Of a DNA stretch of 64,000 nt, positions 40,453-52,567 are shown piece after piece. The DNA comes from Daphnia pulex. Its lineage: Eukaryota; Arthropoda; Branchiopoda; Diplostraca; Daphniidae. Both the position numbers and the translations under genes were made by a program. Positions within the stretch are counted from its first letter, which is position 1. Every line of letters starts with the position of its first letter. Below the pieces are notes generated by a model. It was not told the DNA's origin. It worked only from the letters and a program-made list of their open reading frames with translations, and searched no databases. The stretch lies in the NCBI RefSeq assembly GCF_021134715.1, contig NC_060019.1, positions 10,368,001 through 10,432,000 on the forward strand. The letters run 5' to 3'.

Positions 40453-42793
40453 ATGGCCAATCACTGTCACATGTATCAACACGGAAATCAGCAGGGACTC
40501 GGAATGGGTTTCTTGCTCAGTGCTGTCATCGTCATCTTTGTGTGGGGTGTCGTTTGTTCCGGCTGCGCCGCTTACACCATCCGACATCACAACAGCCGGC
40601 CCAGTAATAAAGGCCATCAACAACTCACCAGCAACTCGGATGGACCGGCGGAGGATGCGGAAGTCACGTCGCCATCAACCGACGAGCTGGACATTGATCG
40701 TTTTTACTTCCCCACCGACGAGGGTCTCAGAGAGTTCCAGCAAATTCTCTTACGCGAATTGGGGCTCACAAAAGTACCCGATCTCTCCAAGGTAACAATA
40801 GCCTTCCCTTATAGCTTATACAACTTATGGCCAGCGTTGCCATAAGATACACAGATGCTTATATAGAAATCGGCAATCATTTCCAAACTTTCCCGGAAAT
40901 GTAGTTAACCCTCTAGTGTACTATGTAGTGTGTGTGTATATAAAAATGGATGTGGTATACCACGGAACGGGTTGGTTACTACACGAAAAAATGGCCGTGA
41001 TGATGCTGGAAGGAATGTCCACAGTCAATTCGAAAATGGTTATACGTATGTAACTCGTCGATTCAGACCTTATCGCTGTCCTTGTATGGCTTAATACAGT
41101 AGGTCATATTTGCGTGCGCGCATTTATGCATGCTGATGAGCACTCAGCGCCGAATGTACCGGAATATCTAGTCAATGTAGTTCCATAGGGACATACGAGG
41201 CTGTTTGACGAGATTGAGTTGTTGGCCGTGTAGTCCGAGCTGTTGCTGGGAAACCTGGTTCGCCCATATAGCTTTTTTATCTTTATTGAACTGTGAGTTA
41301 TTTTCCACACATTGTTGGGGGGGTGTGAGATGCGCCTTACGAGGTTGAATAGCGATAAAAAATCTTTCAACAACAAAATATACAGCCAATGAATCTCTGT
41401 GTATTAATGAGCGTGATTATTGTTTTGTTTTACAGGTGAACATCACGCGGGACGAGTATGATCGACAACGCCACCAGTTGCTGAACTACTTTGAGGATGA
41501 TGAAATGCAGTTGTCGGCCGATGAGTACCGCCAATTCTCCGCCAATCAGGAAGAAGACGAGCGCCGTGAAACGGTCATTCTCAATCATCGTAAGTGCTCA
41601 ATTTTTCCAGGACTAATTTGATTCTATTTTTACATATACATGTTAAAAGATTTTCTTAGACTAATGATTTGTTTTTTTAAATACAAATATTTATTTATTT
41701 CTACACAGGTGATGTTGGAGCCCTGCGCCGTCACGTTGAGTCACGCGGAGTCGCCTGGAAATTGCGTTTCCGGGCCCCGTACTCGTCCGATGGGAGCAGC
41801 CGATTGGAGGCCGAGTCTTCGCATCCGCTGGAATTGCACTGGTCCTCTGATCGATCTGACTCCAACTCTATTAGGATGAAGAATCCGTTCCGTAGTCTCA
41901 GGTCGTGGAATTTGCACGTCCGGATCGAATCCCATCGCCCTAGCGACAACCGGAACGTTGTAGTGATCGGCCCGGATGATTTGGAATCATCTCTGGACGA
42001 CAGGAGCAGCGCCAGCAACAACAGTATCAAACCCGATTTGGGAGCCCGTGGACAAATGTTGGACGATTGGTTAAACGAGTTGAACAATCAAAACAGCAAC
42101 CAGTTAGACGACGATCACGTTTTGACCGTGAGCGTTGTCTGCCACGGTCGAGATTGTCGCTCGCTCAGGCACTGGCGCCTCAGCGCTCAACTCCGCTTGA
42201 TGGAAGTCTCATCCGGCGGCCAGGAAGCTGATAGCAGCAGCGGCGGCGGCGGCGGCGGCGGTCGAGTCAAACGCCACATCGGCAAAAAGAATGCGGTGAA
42301 GAGCAACAAGAACAACAACAGCAACAACAATTCGAGCAACAAGAAACGAACGGCTCCTCAACCCAAGGACATTCTTCTTGGCCAGTACTCGGGGCCAGCC
42401 AAGAAGGGCAAATCCGGCGGAAGTGACTGTTCCAGCAACACCAAAAAGAGTAAGAAATGTTGCCCGCATTCGCTCAAGATCAACTTCCGCCAGCTGCCCG
42501 GATTCGATTGGATACTCGAGCCAAGCGAAATCGACATCTTCATGTGCAAAGGCGATTGCCACTACGCCCAGTTCACCAGTCAGCACCAGCACGCCGTGAC
42601 TAACCCGGCCAGCAACCACGCCCTGTTCCAGGGCTACTTGCACACCATCAACAAGCGCCTCGTGCCCAAACTGTGCTGCACGCCGAGCAAATTGGACAGC
42701 GTTCAGGTCGTCCACTACGATCAGGAAAATCCGGCCCAGTTGACCACAACCAAATGGGAAGGAGCCATCGTCAAGGAATGCGCCTGTGCTTGA
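40453..42793 (+). CDS. TGF-beta family ligand precursor, maverick-like
   Basis: Three exons, 40453-40791, 41436-41589 and 41709-42793, giving 525 residues. The start is the first ATG in the frame with a good context (GGAATGGCC). A hydrophobic segment at about 17-40 serves as signal peptide or anchor. The propeptide is followed by a poly-Gly run and a furin-type site RVKR (350-353), so the mature chain is about 172 residues. It begins with a basic Asn/Lys-rich stretch before the cystine-knot domain. The mature part has nine cysteines: one leading Cys, CC, MCKGDC, CC and ECAC at the end. The features NPASNHALFQGYLH, PKLCCTPSKL and YDQENPAQL resemble maverick rather than myoglianin, activin or BMPs. 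It should be a secreted dimer acting through Smad-linked receptors. The family is certain; the maverick assignment is from recollection of the motif pattern and is moderate. Confidence 0.86.
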
Positions 42794-45700
42794 TTATCTC
42801 TTTCTCTGAGCCCTATACTTGAATATTTTTTTTTCTTTGAAAAAAATATTTAATCGTATCATTTTTTTTTCACGAAAAAAATTCCAGAACAAACAAAAAA
42901 AGAAAAAAAAAACGAAAAAAAAATTTGTCGCTCGAATTCCCCAAACAAAAACAAATTTGCTATTTATTTCCCCCATTCTGTGCTGCCCCCCCCCATCCAA
43001 AAGTCTCTCTCAGGCTATATATGATGCGTCACCAGTGATGAGCGTGTCGTCCTATACGGTGTTACGAATGTTCGTTATTTGAAGGAAGGAAAGACTAGTC
43101 GTTTTTTTTTTAAATTTCCCTTGGTTTTCTGATGATGTAAATGAGCACTAAATATTTTTACCTCTTCCAGGCCAATTGCTAATTGTCGTGTTAATGAAAT
43201 TCAGTGTCCTATTTTTTGACGACCTAGTGGGCGCATTTAAAAATTTGGAACAAAAAAGAGGCAAACTGAAAAGAAAAAGAAAAAATATGTCCCCGATATG
43301 TCAGTTAAAATATATGTATTCGTGTGTAAATGAAAGGAGAACATCATATTTTTGTACAGCAAAAACCAAGCGAACAAGGTCAACCGTTCTAATTTATAAA
43401 TTTGTGGCCCGCTCGTCGATGACGTATTTTGACATTTCATTTATTTTCCTTTCGAATCAATCTAATATATCCCTCTGTGTGTGTCTCAAAACCACCACCA
43501 CTGTTGGATACACCGCCAATTGATCTGTATCTGATTTTGTGATGCTGAGTGTCCCATCATCAACAACTATCTCTGAACAAACAAAAACCCAATTTCTCCC
43601 GACTACTATTTTCACTCTTTTTTCTATACGACATTTTTGTAAAAATTCTCTTTTTAAAAAACAAACTGTTCATGTATATATCCTTTTATTATTATTCAAC
43701 ACAAAAAATCAATTGAAAAAAAAAAGAAAAAAAAAGGAAATTTTGTAACTTTTTTCATCAAAAAAAAAAAGATGTTTTTGTACTTTTGTACTTTTTGTAA
43801 GTTTTTTGTACTACCGTGTAAATAAGAAAAGAATTGTTTTTTTTTCGGTGAACACCCCTGATATTTCACCAACCGGTTGTGTCTGGATGTGTGATATTAC
43901 ATAAGAGCTGATATACACACAAATATGTTTCGTGTCGTTTAAAAGAATTTTGTCAATTTTCTTGTCATCATTTGAAACGATAAAAGACCAGCAACCAAGA
44001 GCCAATGATACCAACTGAGAGACAGTTGAATCGTGGAAATTCCCTCGGCTATATAAAACAACCGAGAAAATGGAGATGAAAGAAGTGACCATCATCAGCA
44101 GCACTCGTTAAAGTGAAGGAGATAGTAGCAAAAGACACCAGCATTGAATTCGGGATACGAAAGAAAAGATTTGTAAAGAAATTTAAAAAATAATAAAAAA
44201 AAAAGACGGAATTCCCGAAGAACTCCGGGAATGGCTCTTAACGAAAGGAGAGAAGCTCGCGGGACACGGCACCTTTGGCCGAAACAATTAATTCGTTGCG
44301 GTTATCACGTCACGTCGTGCCACCAAGGGGAAAAAGAGAAAAAAAAAAACTTGTTTCCATTCCCGTCGTCTCTCTCTCTATATCTCTTTTGATCCTGCCC
44401 TTCAAAATAAAAAGGGGGGAATAGTAATATTTGACAACAGCCAGAACGACACAATATAAGCGCATTGCAGTCCGCTGGATTGTACAATATTTAGGGGCTA
44501 TTTTGCGCTATAGCTGCAGCCTCTGGTAAACCGGATCACGTCTGGCGTTGTTGTCCAGTGGTAGCTGCTTCTGTACCTTTAACTATGGCCAGACAATAGG
44601 AGCAGGACGCCCGGGTTGCATTATACAACAAGAGGAAACCCGCTGTTTGGCTCTATACAACAAACTGGGACTTCTTCTTATTATTATTCTTATATATCTA
44701 GTCTCCTGTAATCGACTGTATACCTATCCGGATTCAGTACCGTTCTTTTCTCTCTCTCTCTTTTTCTACCTCTTTTCTTTTCTTATTTTTGTTTTAAATC
44801 AATAAAAAGTAAATGAAAAATAAACCGCAGCTCGCGGAATGGAAAGTTGCTGGGAAAATCCCCAGACTGATTGTATAGTAACCAATTTTTACTCTGGCAC
44901 TATATTCGTGAACTAGAGTTTTTTTTTTTTTTCGTGACGTCATAATAACAATCACACACCGCACAATAATGTCTGTACTCTCCTTTTTGTTTTCCCGAAA
45001 AAAAACCCCCGAGTTCCGCATCAGTGAAACGAAATCGATTCCGAGTAATATTCCACCGGCTCCGCTTCTCCTCTTCAGCCAATACACGGCTCTGCTATTA
45101 ATAAGTTGACATTTCGTCAATGTGTATGGGACGCGTGACGACATGTTAATGAAAGCCACCTGACAGTGTTGCGCCAAAGGCGACATTTCAATCAAAAATC
45201 ACCTGACTAGGTTTTGTAATCGTGCTGTTGAATTGATGTTTATCGTGCAACGGATGATCATTTCCATCACAAATTTTTATAAAAGGAGACTGCAGTGATA
45301 AAATGATTCTTCCTCGTTCCCATCTTGTTTTTTTTTTCTTTTTCTCTTTTGTCATTTTTTTTTAAATAAGGACTGCGCGTGACTCTTTCTCTCTCTTCCA
45401 ACAACAAAACTCAAAAGGTATTATACGTAGAATAATAAAAAAAAAAAGAAAACACGAGCCGGACATCCGCCATTGATTAGCCGCCGGCTACAATCTCATC
45501 ATCGGGGCGCCGACTTTTGCGTCTAGATTTTTTATTTTTTTTCTTCTTCTTCTCGATTGCTCCGTGTGTACATAGTAATATCGATGATCTATTGATCTAT
45601 TGCTCTTGTTTTATTCTATATCGCAAGTAGAGAAAAATATAAAAACGACGACAATAATATAAGCGACTGACGTAGTTGTTTTTACATCTGACAGGTGCAC

Positions 45701-46590
45701 CGGGGGCGACCATCAAAATTACATATCCCCTCCTCTCCCGTAAAGAGTTTGTTTTATCCAATAATATATCAAAGTTCAGTTTGGCATTTCGTGGGCATTT
45801 TCCATTAGCCCTACTCACGTAATTTCCCAATAGATGACGGGTCATTTGTTTTGACATTTCGAGCAGACTACGTGAATAAACTTTGATTCTTCGTTTGTAC
45901 TTTAAACACTTTATCAAACCGATAATAAGACCGATGGACCCTTTACACAAGTGCGTGCGGGACAGTCAGGGCGACTCGACGATTTTCGTCGCCCAGTTGG
46001 AAAGTCTTTAAGGCGGAACTTTGGGAAACGCTAAAAATACGGCCGCCAGCGCAGTCGACCGTTCAAAACGAAAAGTGTAAAGGAAGAAGAAATGCAAGTT
46101 GGAATATTCTGAACGGACGACGGTGAGAAAAACAAAAAACAAAAATGAGGTCAGAGCAAAGTGACAGTGATGACGTCACATATCTCATTGCCTCTCAGCT
46201 ACCCTCCTGCAGTGATGGCCAAGAGCAATCGACCAATTTACTCAGAGTATATATTCAGTTTTAGCCGTGAAATATTGCACTTTGATAGCTAAATATTTTT
46301 AAGATTTTTCCGCCAGCCATAACTCCTGTGCATGTCGTAATCTGGAACGTATCGAATCTCTTATAACTTATCAAACAAATTTTTGTTTTTTCTCAAAAGA
46401 AAAAATCTTTTCAAAATCTTTCCAGGTAGAAAAATAAAAAAAAAACGAAATTGAGACAAACAGGGACACGAATGTCCTCGGGCCACTTTTCACCGGTACC
46501 ACGTAGTAGTAGATTCTCTACTATACGCTGTATATATTTATAGACTCTATATGCTACATACTCTTTTTTTGGGGCGTCTTTAACGATGAC
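42794..46590. other. 3' flank of the TGF-beta gene and spacer
   Basis: The first kilobase is very AT-rich with poly-A and poly-T runs and is probably 3' UTR, although no clear AATAAA was found near the stop. AATAAA occurs at about 44801, too far away to assign. A CRE palindrome lies at 44935-44942 and another at 46171-46178. No gene was recognised. Confidence 0.45.
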
Positions 46591-46683
46591 TTAATTGGCG
46601 CGGCCGAGGCAGTCGGCGATGTCGGTACCGGCGTCGGGGATCCCCCAGCTGGCCGCCGGCTTCTGGGGGAATTCCATCGTCAT
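46591..46683 (-). CDS. Candidate 30-residue ORF or terminal exon with strong GC3 bias
   Basis: A GC-rich island in AT-rich spacer contains ATG at 46683 and TAA at 46591-46593 on the minus strand. It encodes a 30-residue peptide ending DIADCLGRAN. Twenty-seven of the 30 sense codons end in G or C; the alternative open frame lacks this bias. A TATATAG just upstream could be a splice acceptor, so it could be the last exon of an unrecognised minus-strand gene rather than a free-standing peptide. I do not recognise the sequence. Confidence 0.22.
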   Translation of the reverse strand: MTMEFPQKPAASWGIPDAGTDIADCLGRAN

Positions 46684-49600
46684 CGCGACACGCTATATAG
46701 ATGAAGTGGCGGGGGCCCCAATTTTCGTTCAAATCTCGTGTATACATAATAACGTGGGAGTGCCTATTTGATTTGATTTGATTTCTTTTCCCCCAGGCGA
46801 TGACTCTATGCGCACTCATTATTTATTGCAGATCAAATCCGCCCACGGGGGGTCGTGTCGTGACGAACGCGGCCGGATGAAGCGGTTGCGGTATTTTTTT
46901 CACGTAGACACAGAGAACCGTGATTTGCGTGTTAAATTCGAGAAAGCAGTTCGTTCAGATGTTGTTTTTGTGTGTGTGTGTGCTTTCCTGGTATAGATAT
47001 GATGTGTCGGATATTTTCGCTTGCCGCCGTCACTCTTGTAACCCACACGCATAGCAATTTCCATGATCGTGACGTCAGATAGAATTCCCCTTTTTGTGCT
47101 TATAATCGTCATTTTCTCTAGGACCACGTCACCGTTCCCCCTCGCCTTCTCTTCTCCATTCTTTGAACAATGGCCTGATAATTGAGAGCGCTAAATCGCA
47201 GTGATGTCAGATGGAATGATATTCTCGGCCCAGCTATAGTATATGACACGGTTGGTTTTCTTAATAGCGCCCCCCCCCCCTCTCCACATCCTCGAGCGTC
47301 CAGACTATAGAGGAGAGTGTAGGCGAGCTATATCTACAGTCTAGACACGTTTTATGTTACGCCAATGGCTGTAAAGTGTGTGTGTGTATACGGTTGTTTT
47401 GTGTGTGTCGCATGCCATGTTGGGGCAAACCGTTTTTTCTTGCCGAGTCATCATCGACACAGATTGCGCCACCACCTGAAAGATTATCCACAAAAGTATC
47501 TTGTCTGAATTAGCTATTGATAGCTCCTCCACATCAATTCATTCCATCAACCAGCAAAGAAAAGGTTAGTTTTGAATTTTGATTGTCAATTTTTTTGGGG
47601 TGGGGGGGATTGAACGCGGTCGTTTTAGATGTTAATCAAATGATTTTGACAAGACGAGAGTTGTTGGGATGTTGACCAGAGATGTAAACCGACAGCTATT
47701 AACGCAGACGATCGTGCAAGAGTTGGGAAGACGTAAATCGTGACTCACATTTTAGATTCACAACAACAACATCTTTCCTTTTGAAAATGCTGTTCTGGTT
47801 AGGTAAATAGCCTGGCGACGGCCGCGCGTCTGTGCTGACAGTATATTTATCATAGGTTCGTCCGATTTTACTATCGACAAATATACATATAAGAAACAGT
47901 TTTCTGTTTCCAAGGTGCTGGGCTATAGAGACCAACATGTGGCAAGGGGGGGTGTTCATGGTCCACATCAATTGTGCGGGACGCAATCAGCGTCTTATTG
48001 TTAGAAACGCCATGAACGCCGACACACAACCGCTGCACTGCCGACGATGGAAGTGTGCGCCCCGACGCCCCGATGCCGCACGGTATATCCATCTGCTGAT
48101 GGATACACAGTATACTGTCTGTCTGCCATCTTCTTTTGGCTTCTTCTTCTCCTGGCCGAAACAATGACTAATATACCCTAGCGCACTCTCTCCGCTGAGT
48201 TGTGCGTGTGTGTATACACAAACCGTGACCGTGGCGGGAGCAGCCAGCGGAGAAGCCCTGTATACACACACACAGTCTTTTGTGTGAGTAACCATATCCA
48301 TCAGCATCTTCTTCGAGCGTCAGATCAAGTCCACGTTTTTCTCTTCTTCCTTCTCTCTCTTGCGTGTGTGTCTGTTTGTACACGAGACGACATGTCGTCG
48401 GTGGTATAGACTCCGGGACACAAAACACAAAGTGCCTTCGGTACAGCATCTATCCCATTTATATTATCTCTTTGTCTCTATACAAGTTATATATTGTTAT
48501 TTAGTTTAGCTCTCTGTGTGTGTGTACCATAGTATATAGTTTGATTATTGGCTGAGTAACCGCGACCACCGCCGCCGGTGTTTCTTTTGACGCCGATGGT
48601 CTGCGTAACGGCGCGCGCGTCTCCCAAAAACAGTTTGTCTTTCGATGATGCACCAGCAAACTCTTGACGTCTTTTCTCTGGCCACTTTTTGCACTTGTTG
48701 ATTTTACATCGTGTGTGCAGCGCATAACAGCGCACAACTTGACAAAGGGGGCTATCTTTAGATTTTTTTAGCGTGTAATGAGGGCCTGATTGGAATCGAT
48801 CTTTCACAAGTCTCGCCAATTGACGCAATAAACTGACGATGGCCGTGTTGTGGGGCCACTTTTGAACTGCACACCAAAATTGATTTCCTGCTTATTCCAT
48901 TATAGGTTGGACGCACTATATATTACTACTATACTCCTTTCTCTTTTCCAAGGGCTTATTTCTTGTACCCCATTAATATTTACGAGGATACGTAGGTACA
49001 CCGCCACCCTATTTATAGACAGAAAGGTGATCTTTACAATTAGGCTGAGGGGGGTTTACCACCCCCGGAAGAGATATGCAAATAGCCTGTGTAAATGCTA
49101 AGCAACCCAAATTTAATCGGACTCACGCCCTGTCATTTGCTTTGAAAGGCTAAAATAGATTTGTCTCCATTTGATGCAGCGGTTAGATGCTGATGATTGC
49201 GTGGGCAGTGTTGAAAATGCTGCAGCACGTATTGCATAAATGTGGGTTCTGTCATTTTCCAAGTATACCATCCACGTTGAATGAACAAATTCCTGTTTAA
49301 CAATAAGACAACCAACATACTTTATACGTGATTGATGTTTCAACTGTGGCAGCCAAAACATTTGGACATGATTTTTCCGTGTTGAAATGGCAAGGCCCTT
49401 TTGATTTCAATTTTGGCTGAATTGTCTGAATCACGCAAGAATCGCCGACAACATTTCCTATATATGGACGTCAAACCTACGTAACAAGTAGGGAACAAAA
49501 AAAAAAAACTTGTTGCCAAGAACAGGTCTAAAGGAAGAACCTTTTTGTTTCTCATTTGATCGATTGTTTCAACTCGAAGAAACTCTAAATTTCCTAATAA

Positions 49601-51187
49601 TTCTGCAACTTTTCCTGTTTGCCCATGCCAACAATGTTGCGGCTCATTTCTTTTTCATTTTCTATTCTTATTATTCGCATGGGCAGATCATTTCTGGCTA
49701 ATGCAGTTAATTAACGCGATTGGCCGATTGACCAGTTACACAGCACAAAAGTATTTTAGCTTTGATTTCTCGGTAGTACCGTAGCTTAGTAATTACGTGC
49801 CGGTACTCTCGTACGTACCGACAGTCGCCGATTTCCTGGTTCCGGGCAACACTTATTTGTTTTTTTTTCCCCAAAAAATTTAGGGTCAAGGTAATACTTG
49901 GTTCAAGAAGGAAAACAAACCTAAAAGAAAAAAAAAAATCTTGATTCAATCGTAATAACGCAGCGTAACACACATTCTCTCTCCCATCTTTATATACTAA
50001 ACGCTCAGTTTGGCGCCGGCCATTCAAGGTTTTGTTGAATGCCCTTTACCTACGTTTTTCCTTCTCTCTCTCTCTTTCTTTTTTTGAAGTATTCATATAA
50101 GCGCTTGGTCACAAGCTATACACTGTGTCTCTTTCCCTTATATACACCCACAGAAACCGGTGTACCGACGACGACTGAAATTCGGCGTCATCGTCTTATG
50201 ACGCATCCATTCGATTACCATCCCTCGCGCTCCGATGGTTTCACCTTTCGAGAAAAACCCAAAACAAGAGAGTCTATAATCCCGCGTGAATCGGACCCCC
50301 TCACTTTTTTTTCTCCTTCCTTCCAAATGGATGGCGGCGGGACGCACGAGTATATAGCCTACAGTGTTGAGGTTGTTTTTGATATCGGCCAGATTTGCGG
50401 TCGGAATTTCCGACGCTGAGGTGGGGACGGGGCGACCAGGACTTTATGGCACCTTGTACCCAATAATAGCGCTAACGACTTTCCGTAAATAGCCAAAGCG
50501 CAAAAGTGGGAAGGACAGAAATACACATCGAAACATCAAACTGAACAAGTCACACACAGCAATGGCTTTTTTTGAGTTAGGTCACCGTCAAAGAATGTGC
50601 TTTCCACCGGCAGCATCATTCTTATGACTCGCATCCCCTACAGAAAGAAAAGTCTAGCTGGGCTTTCTTCTATAACCTCCTTCGCGTTTCCTTCCCATTC
50701 TTTTTCGCTCCTGGGCGAGCGCTCCCGTCACGTGCGATCCGCGCCTACACGTAACCTTTTGCCGTCGTTTGTCAATAGCGGGGCGTGAACCAGAGAACGC
50801 AAGAACAAAAGAAAAGAGGCATCCACCACCACACCGACGTCTCAAAGGATAACGAGCCCTTGGTGTCTCTCTACACCGACGGGGGAGGGAAAGGGGAAGT
50901 ACATATTCACTCACGCACACACATAGTCGCGCGTTTTGTTTTCTTTTTCTTTTTGCTTTGCCCACTCCATTTGGACGTGTCTTCCTCCTTTTTTGGAGTC
51001 GTCGAGAGCAAAGAGAAGGTTCCAGCACCAAAAACGACTAGCTGGGTTTTTACCTTTCCTTTCACTAGTAATTCAAAGATTATTTTTGCAAGGGATGCTG
51101 CGTGATTTGTATTCACGCTCCATTTTTATGTTTTCTTAACAACTCAACCGTCAACTGAAATTTCTGAATCTTTCGTCACCGCGCAAA
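46684..51187. other. Spacer upstream of the mini-ORF to the 3' end of NAA10
   Basis: About 4.5 kb without a supportable gene. It has CA/GT tracts, a 10-base C run near 47271, a CRE palindrome at 47070-47077 and an imperfect hairpin with GTGTGTATAC arms at 48202-48275. A GC-rich patch on the minus strand near 48560-48640 reads QTIGVKRNTGGGGRGYS in one frame but lacks further support. If the mini-ORF at 46.6 kb is a terminal exon, its other exons should lie here. Confidence 0.4.
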
Positions 51188-52017
51188 TCATTCTTCCATG
51201 TTCCTGTTCTCCTGGGCAATGGCGGCGAGACGTTTGCGTTCTTCGGGCGTTTTCGTCTCGTAGAATGTTGAAGGGTCGGCCGGAAGTGTATCGTGTTGCT
51301 GGGAAAACGATACCAAATCACGCTTCATGGCATAAGCGTCTTCTCCGTCGGCGTAGTACTTTGGCTCGATTTCAGAAATCCTTTACAAAAAGACATGTTC
51401 ATGTTTTGCAAGTCTTTTTAAAAATGTACAATAAACACTTACGAAAACTTCAGGGTATTGGTATAGAGATTGAGTGCTGCTCTGTTGCTCTTTCTGACAT
51501 GAAGAGAGACATACTTTGCATTGAAACACTCAATCATCGACCTGGATGCCTGGTCCATTAGCTTTTGGGCTAACCCTAGCCGTCTGTCAAACCGAGAATA
51601 AGTTTAAGTGCAATAAGGGACATTTGTAATGATTGTACCTGTGGGATCGTTTCACAGCAAGTGATGTGATGTGGCCATGAGGTTCATCCTCACTATCTTC
51701 TTCCATTTTAGCCAAGACATACCTATTAAAAAGCTGACAATGTAAGTTCAGTTATGCAATCGGAATGACTTTATCCTACCCAACAATATGTCCCTTTTCA
51801 TTTTCAGCAACATAGCTTAGTTGAGGCCAGGAGAGACCATGATAGAAAAAGTATTTCATTTGATAATTTTCTGGCAAGCAAAGGAGATTACAATGCTGCA
51901 TGTTCATCAAGTCTTCCGGCTGGGAAATGGTCACAGAAAAAATAACATTATTTACGTGAGATTAGTATGCATATTTCACCTCTTTGTTGAACTCACCCTA
52001 GCACATCGTATATTCAT
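51188..52017 (-). CDS. NAA10: N-alpha-acetyltransferase 10, catalytic subunit of NatA
   Basis: Five exons (minus strand): 52017-51997, 51919-51780, 51722-51639, 51583-51443 and 51380-51188, giving 192 residues. Exon 1 codes only for MNIRCAR. The protein follows vertebrate NAA10 closely, with [20 protein letters not shown], the substrate-loop region [13 protein letters not shown] and the acetyl-CoA binding loop [12 protein letters not shown] (R-x-x-G-x-A type). [16 protein letters not shown] and [16 protein letters not shown] follow. NAA10 pairs with NAA15 on the ribosome and acetylates the N-termini of proteins whose first Met has been removed. The C-terminus is shorter than in human NAA10 (235 residues); the acidic Ser-rich tail is absent and a short [20 protein letters not shown] end replaces it. 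All introns are 55-77 bases. Confidence 0.95.
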
Positions 52018-52567
52018 CTCGAAGAATTGTAATATTGACTAAATTTAAGTGAAAAAAAGAACTGTTTTTTTGACAATTTCTGACAAACGGCAATTGGGAT
52101 TTTCTGACGGAGCAGACGACATACAAAGCATGAGCAGAGGCCATAGTTACCACCATCTAACGGTCGATCCCTGTACGAGGTTAATAGCGATACGATGCCA
52201 AAAATTCAAATTTCAAAAAGTCGACGAATAATGACACTAAAAACTTGCCATAACCTTCAAGTTAAGTTTAAGCCATATTACCGCAGTCAACAAGAATTAT
52301 ACTTTGACCTTGGTAACCTTCGCGGATTATTCTTTTTTAAGTGCCTAATTCTAAAAATTTGAAGCTCATAAATCGGTTTTTGCAATTGGGTTGCAATTAA
52401 GCTATCATTTCCCTGTTAATCTTTTCTAAGAAAAATAGAAAGAGGGTTTTAATTTCGAATGGTCGTACATGTCCACTTCCTAAGTCTGGGGTATAAAGAG
52501 AGGGTGTTACCATAGATTTTGATTCAGTCTGAAACCTGAACTCATCACTATAGCGGGCAGGTCTAAG
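52018..52567. promoter_or_regulatory. Divergent promoter region between NAA10 and the LRR gene
   Basis: 550 bases separate the two start codons on opposite strands, so both promoters and leaders must lie here. No TATA box is evident on either side. A weak CTCF-like TTAGATGGTG (minus strand) occurs at 52151-52160. Confidence 0.5.

Noticed and set aside
44540-44640. A stretch with GTCCAGTGGTAGC reminiscent of a tRNA A box
   Set aside because: No matching B box (GGTTCRANYC) at the proper distance, and the arms do not fold as a cloverleaf.
48202-48275. Imperfect hairpin with GTGTGTATAC arms and a GC-rich loop
   Set aside because: The arms are CA/GT microsatellite sequence, which pairs by chance. 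The loop is too long for a typical miRNA precursor.
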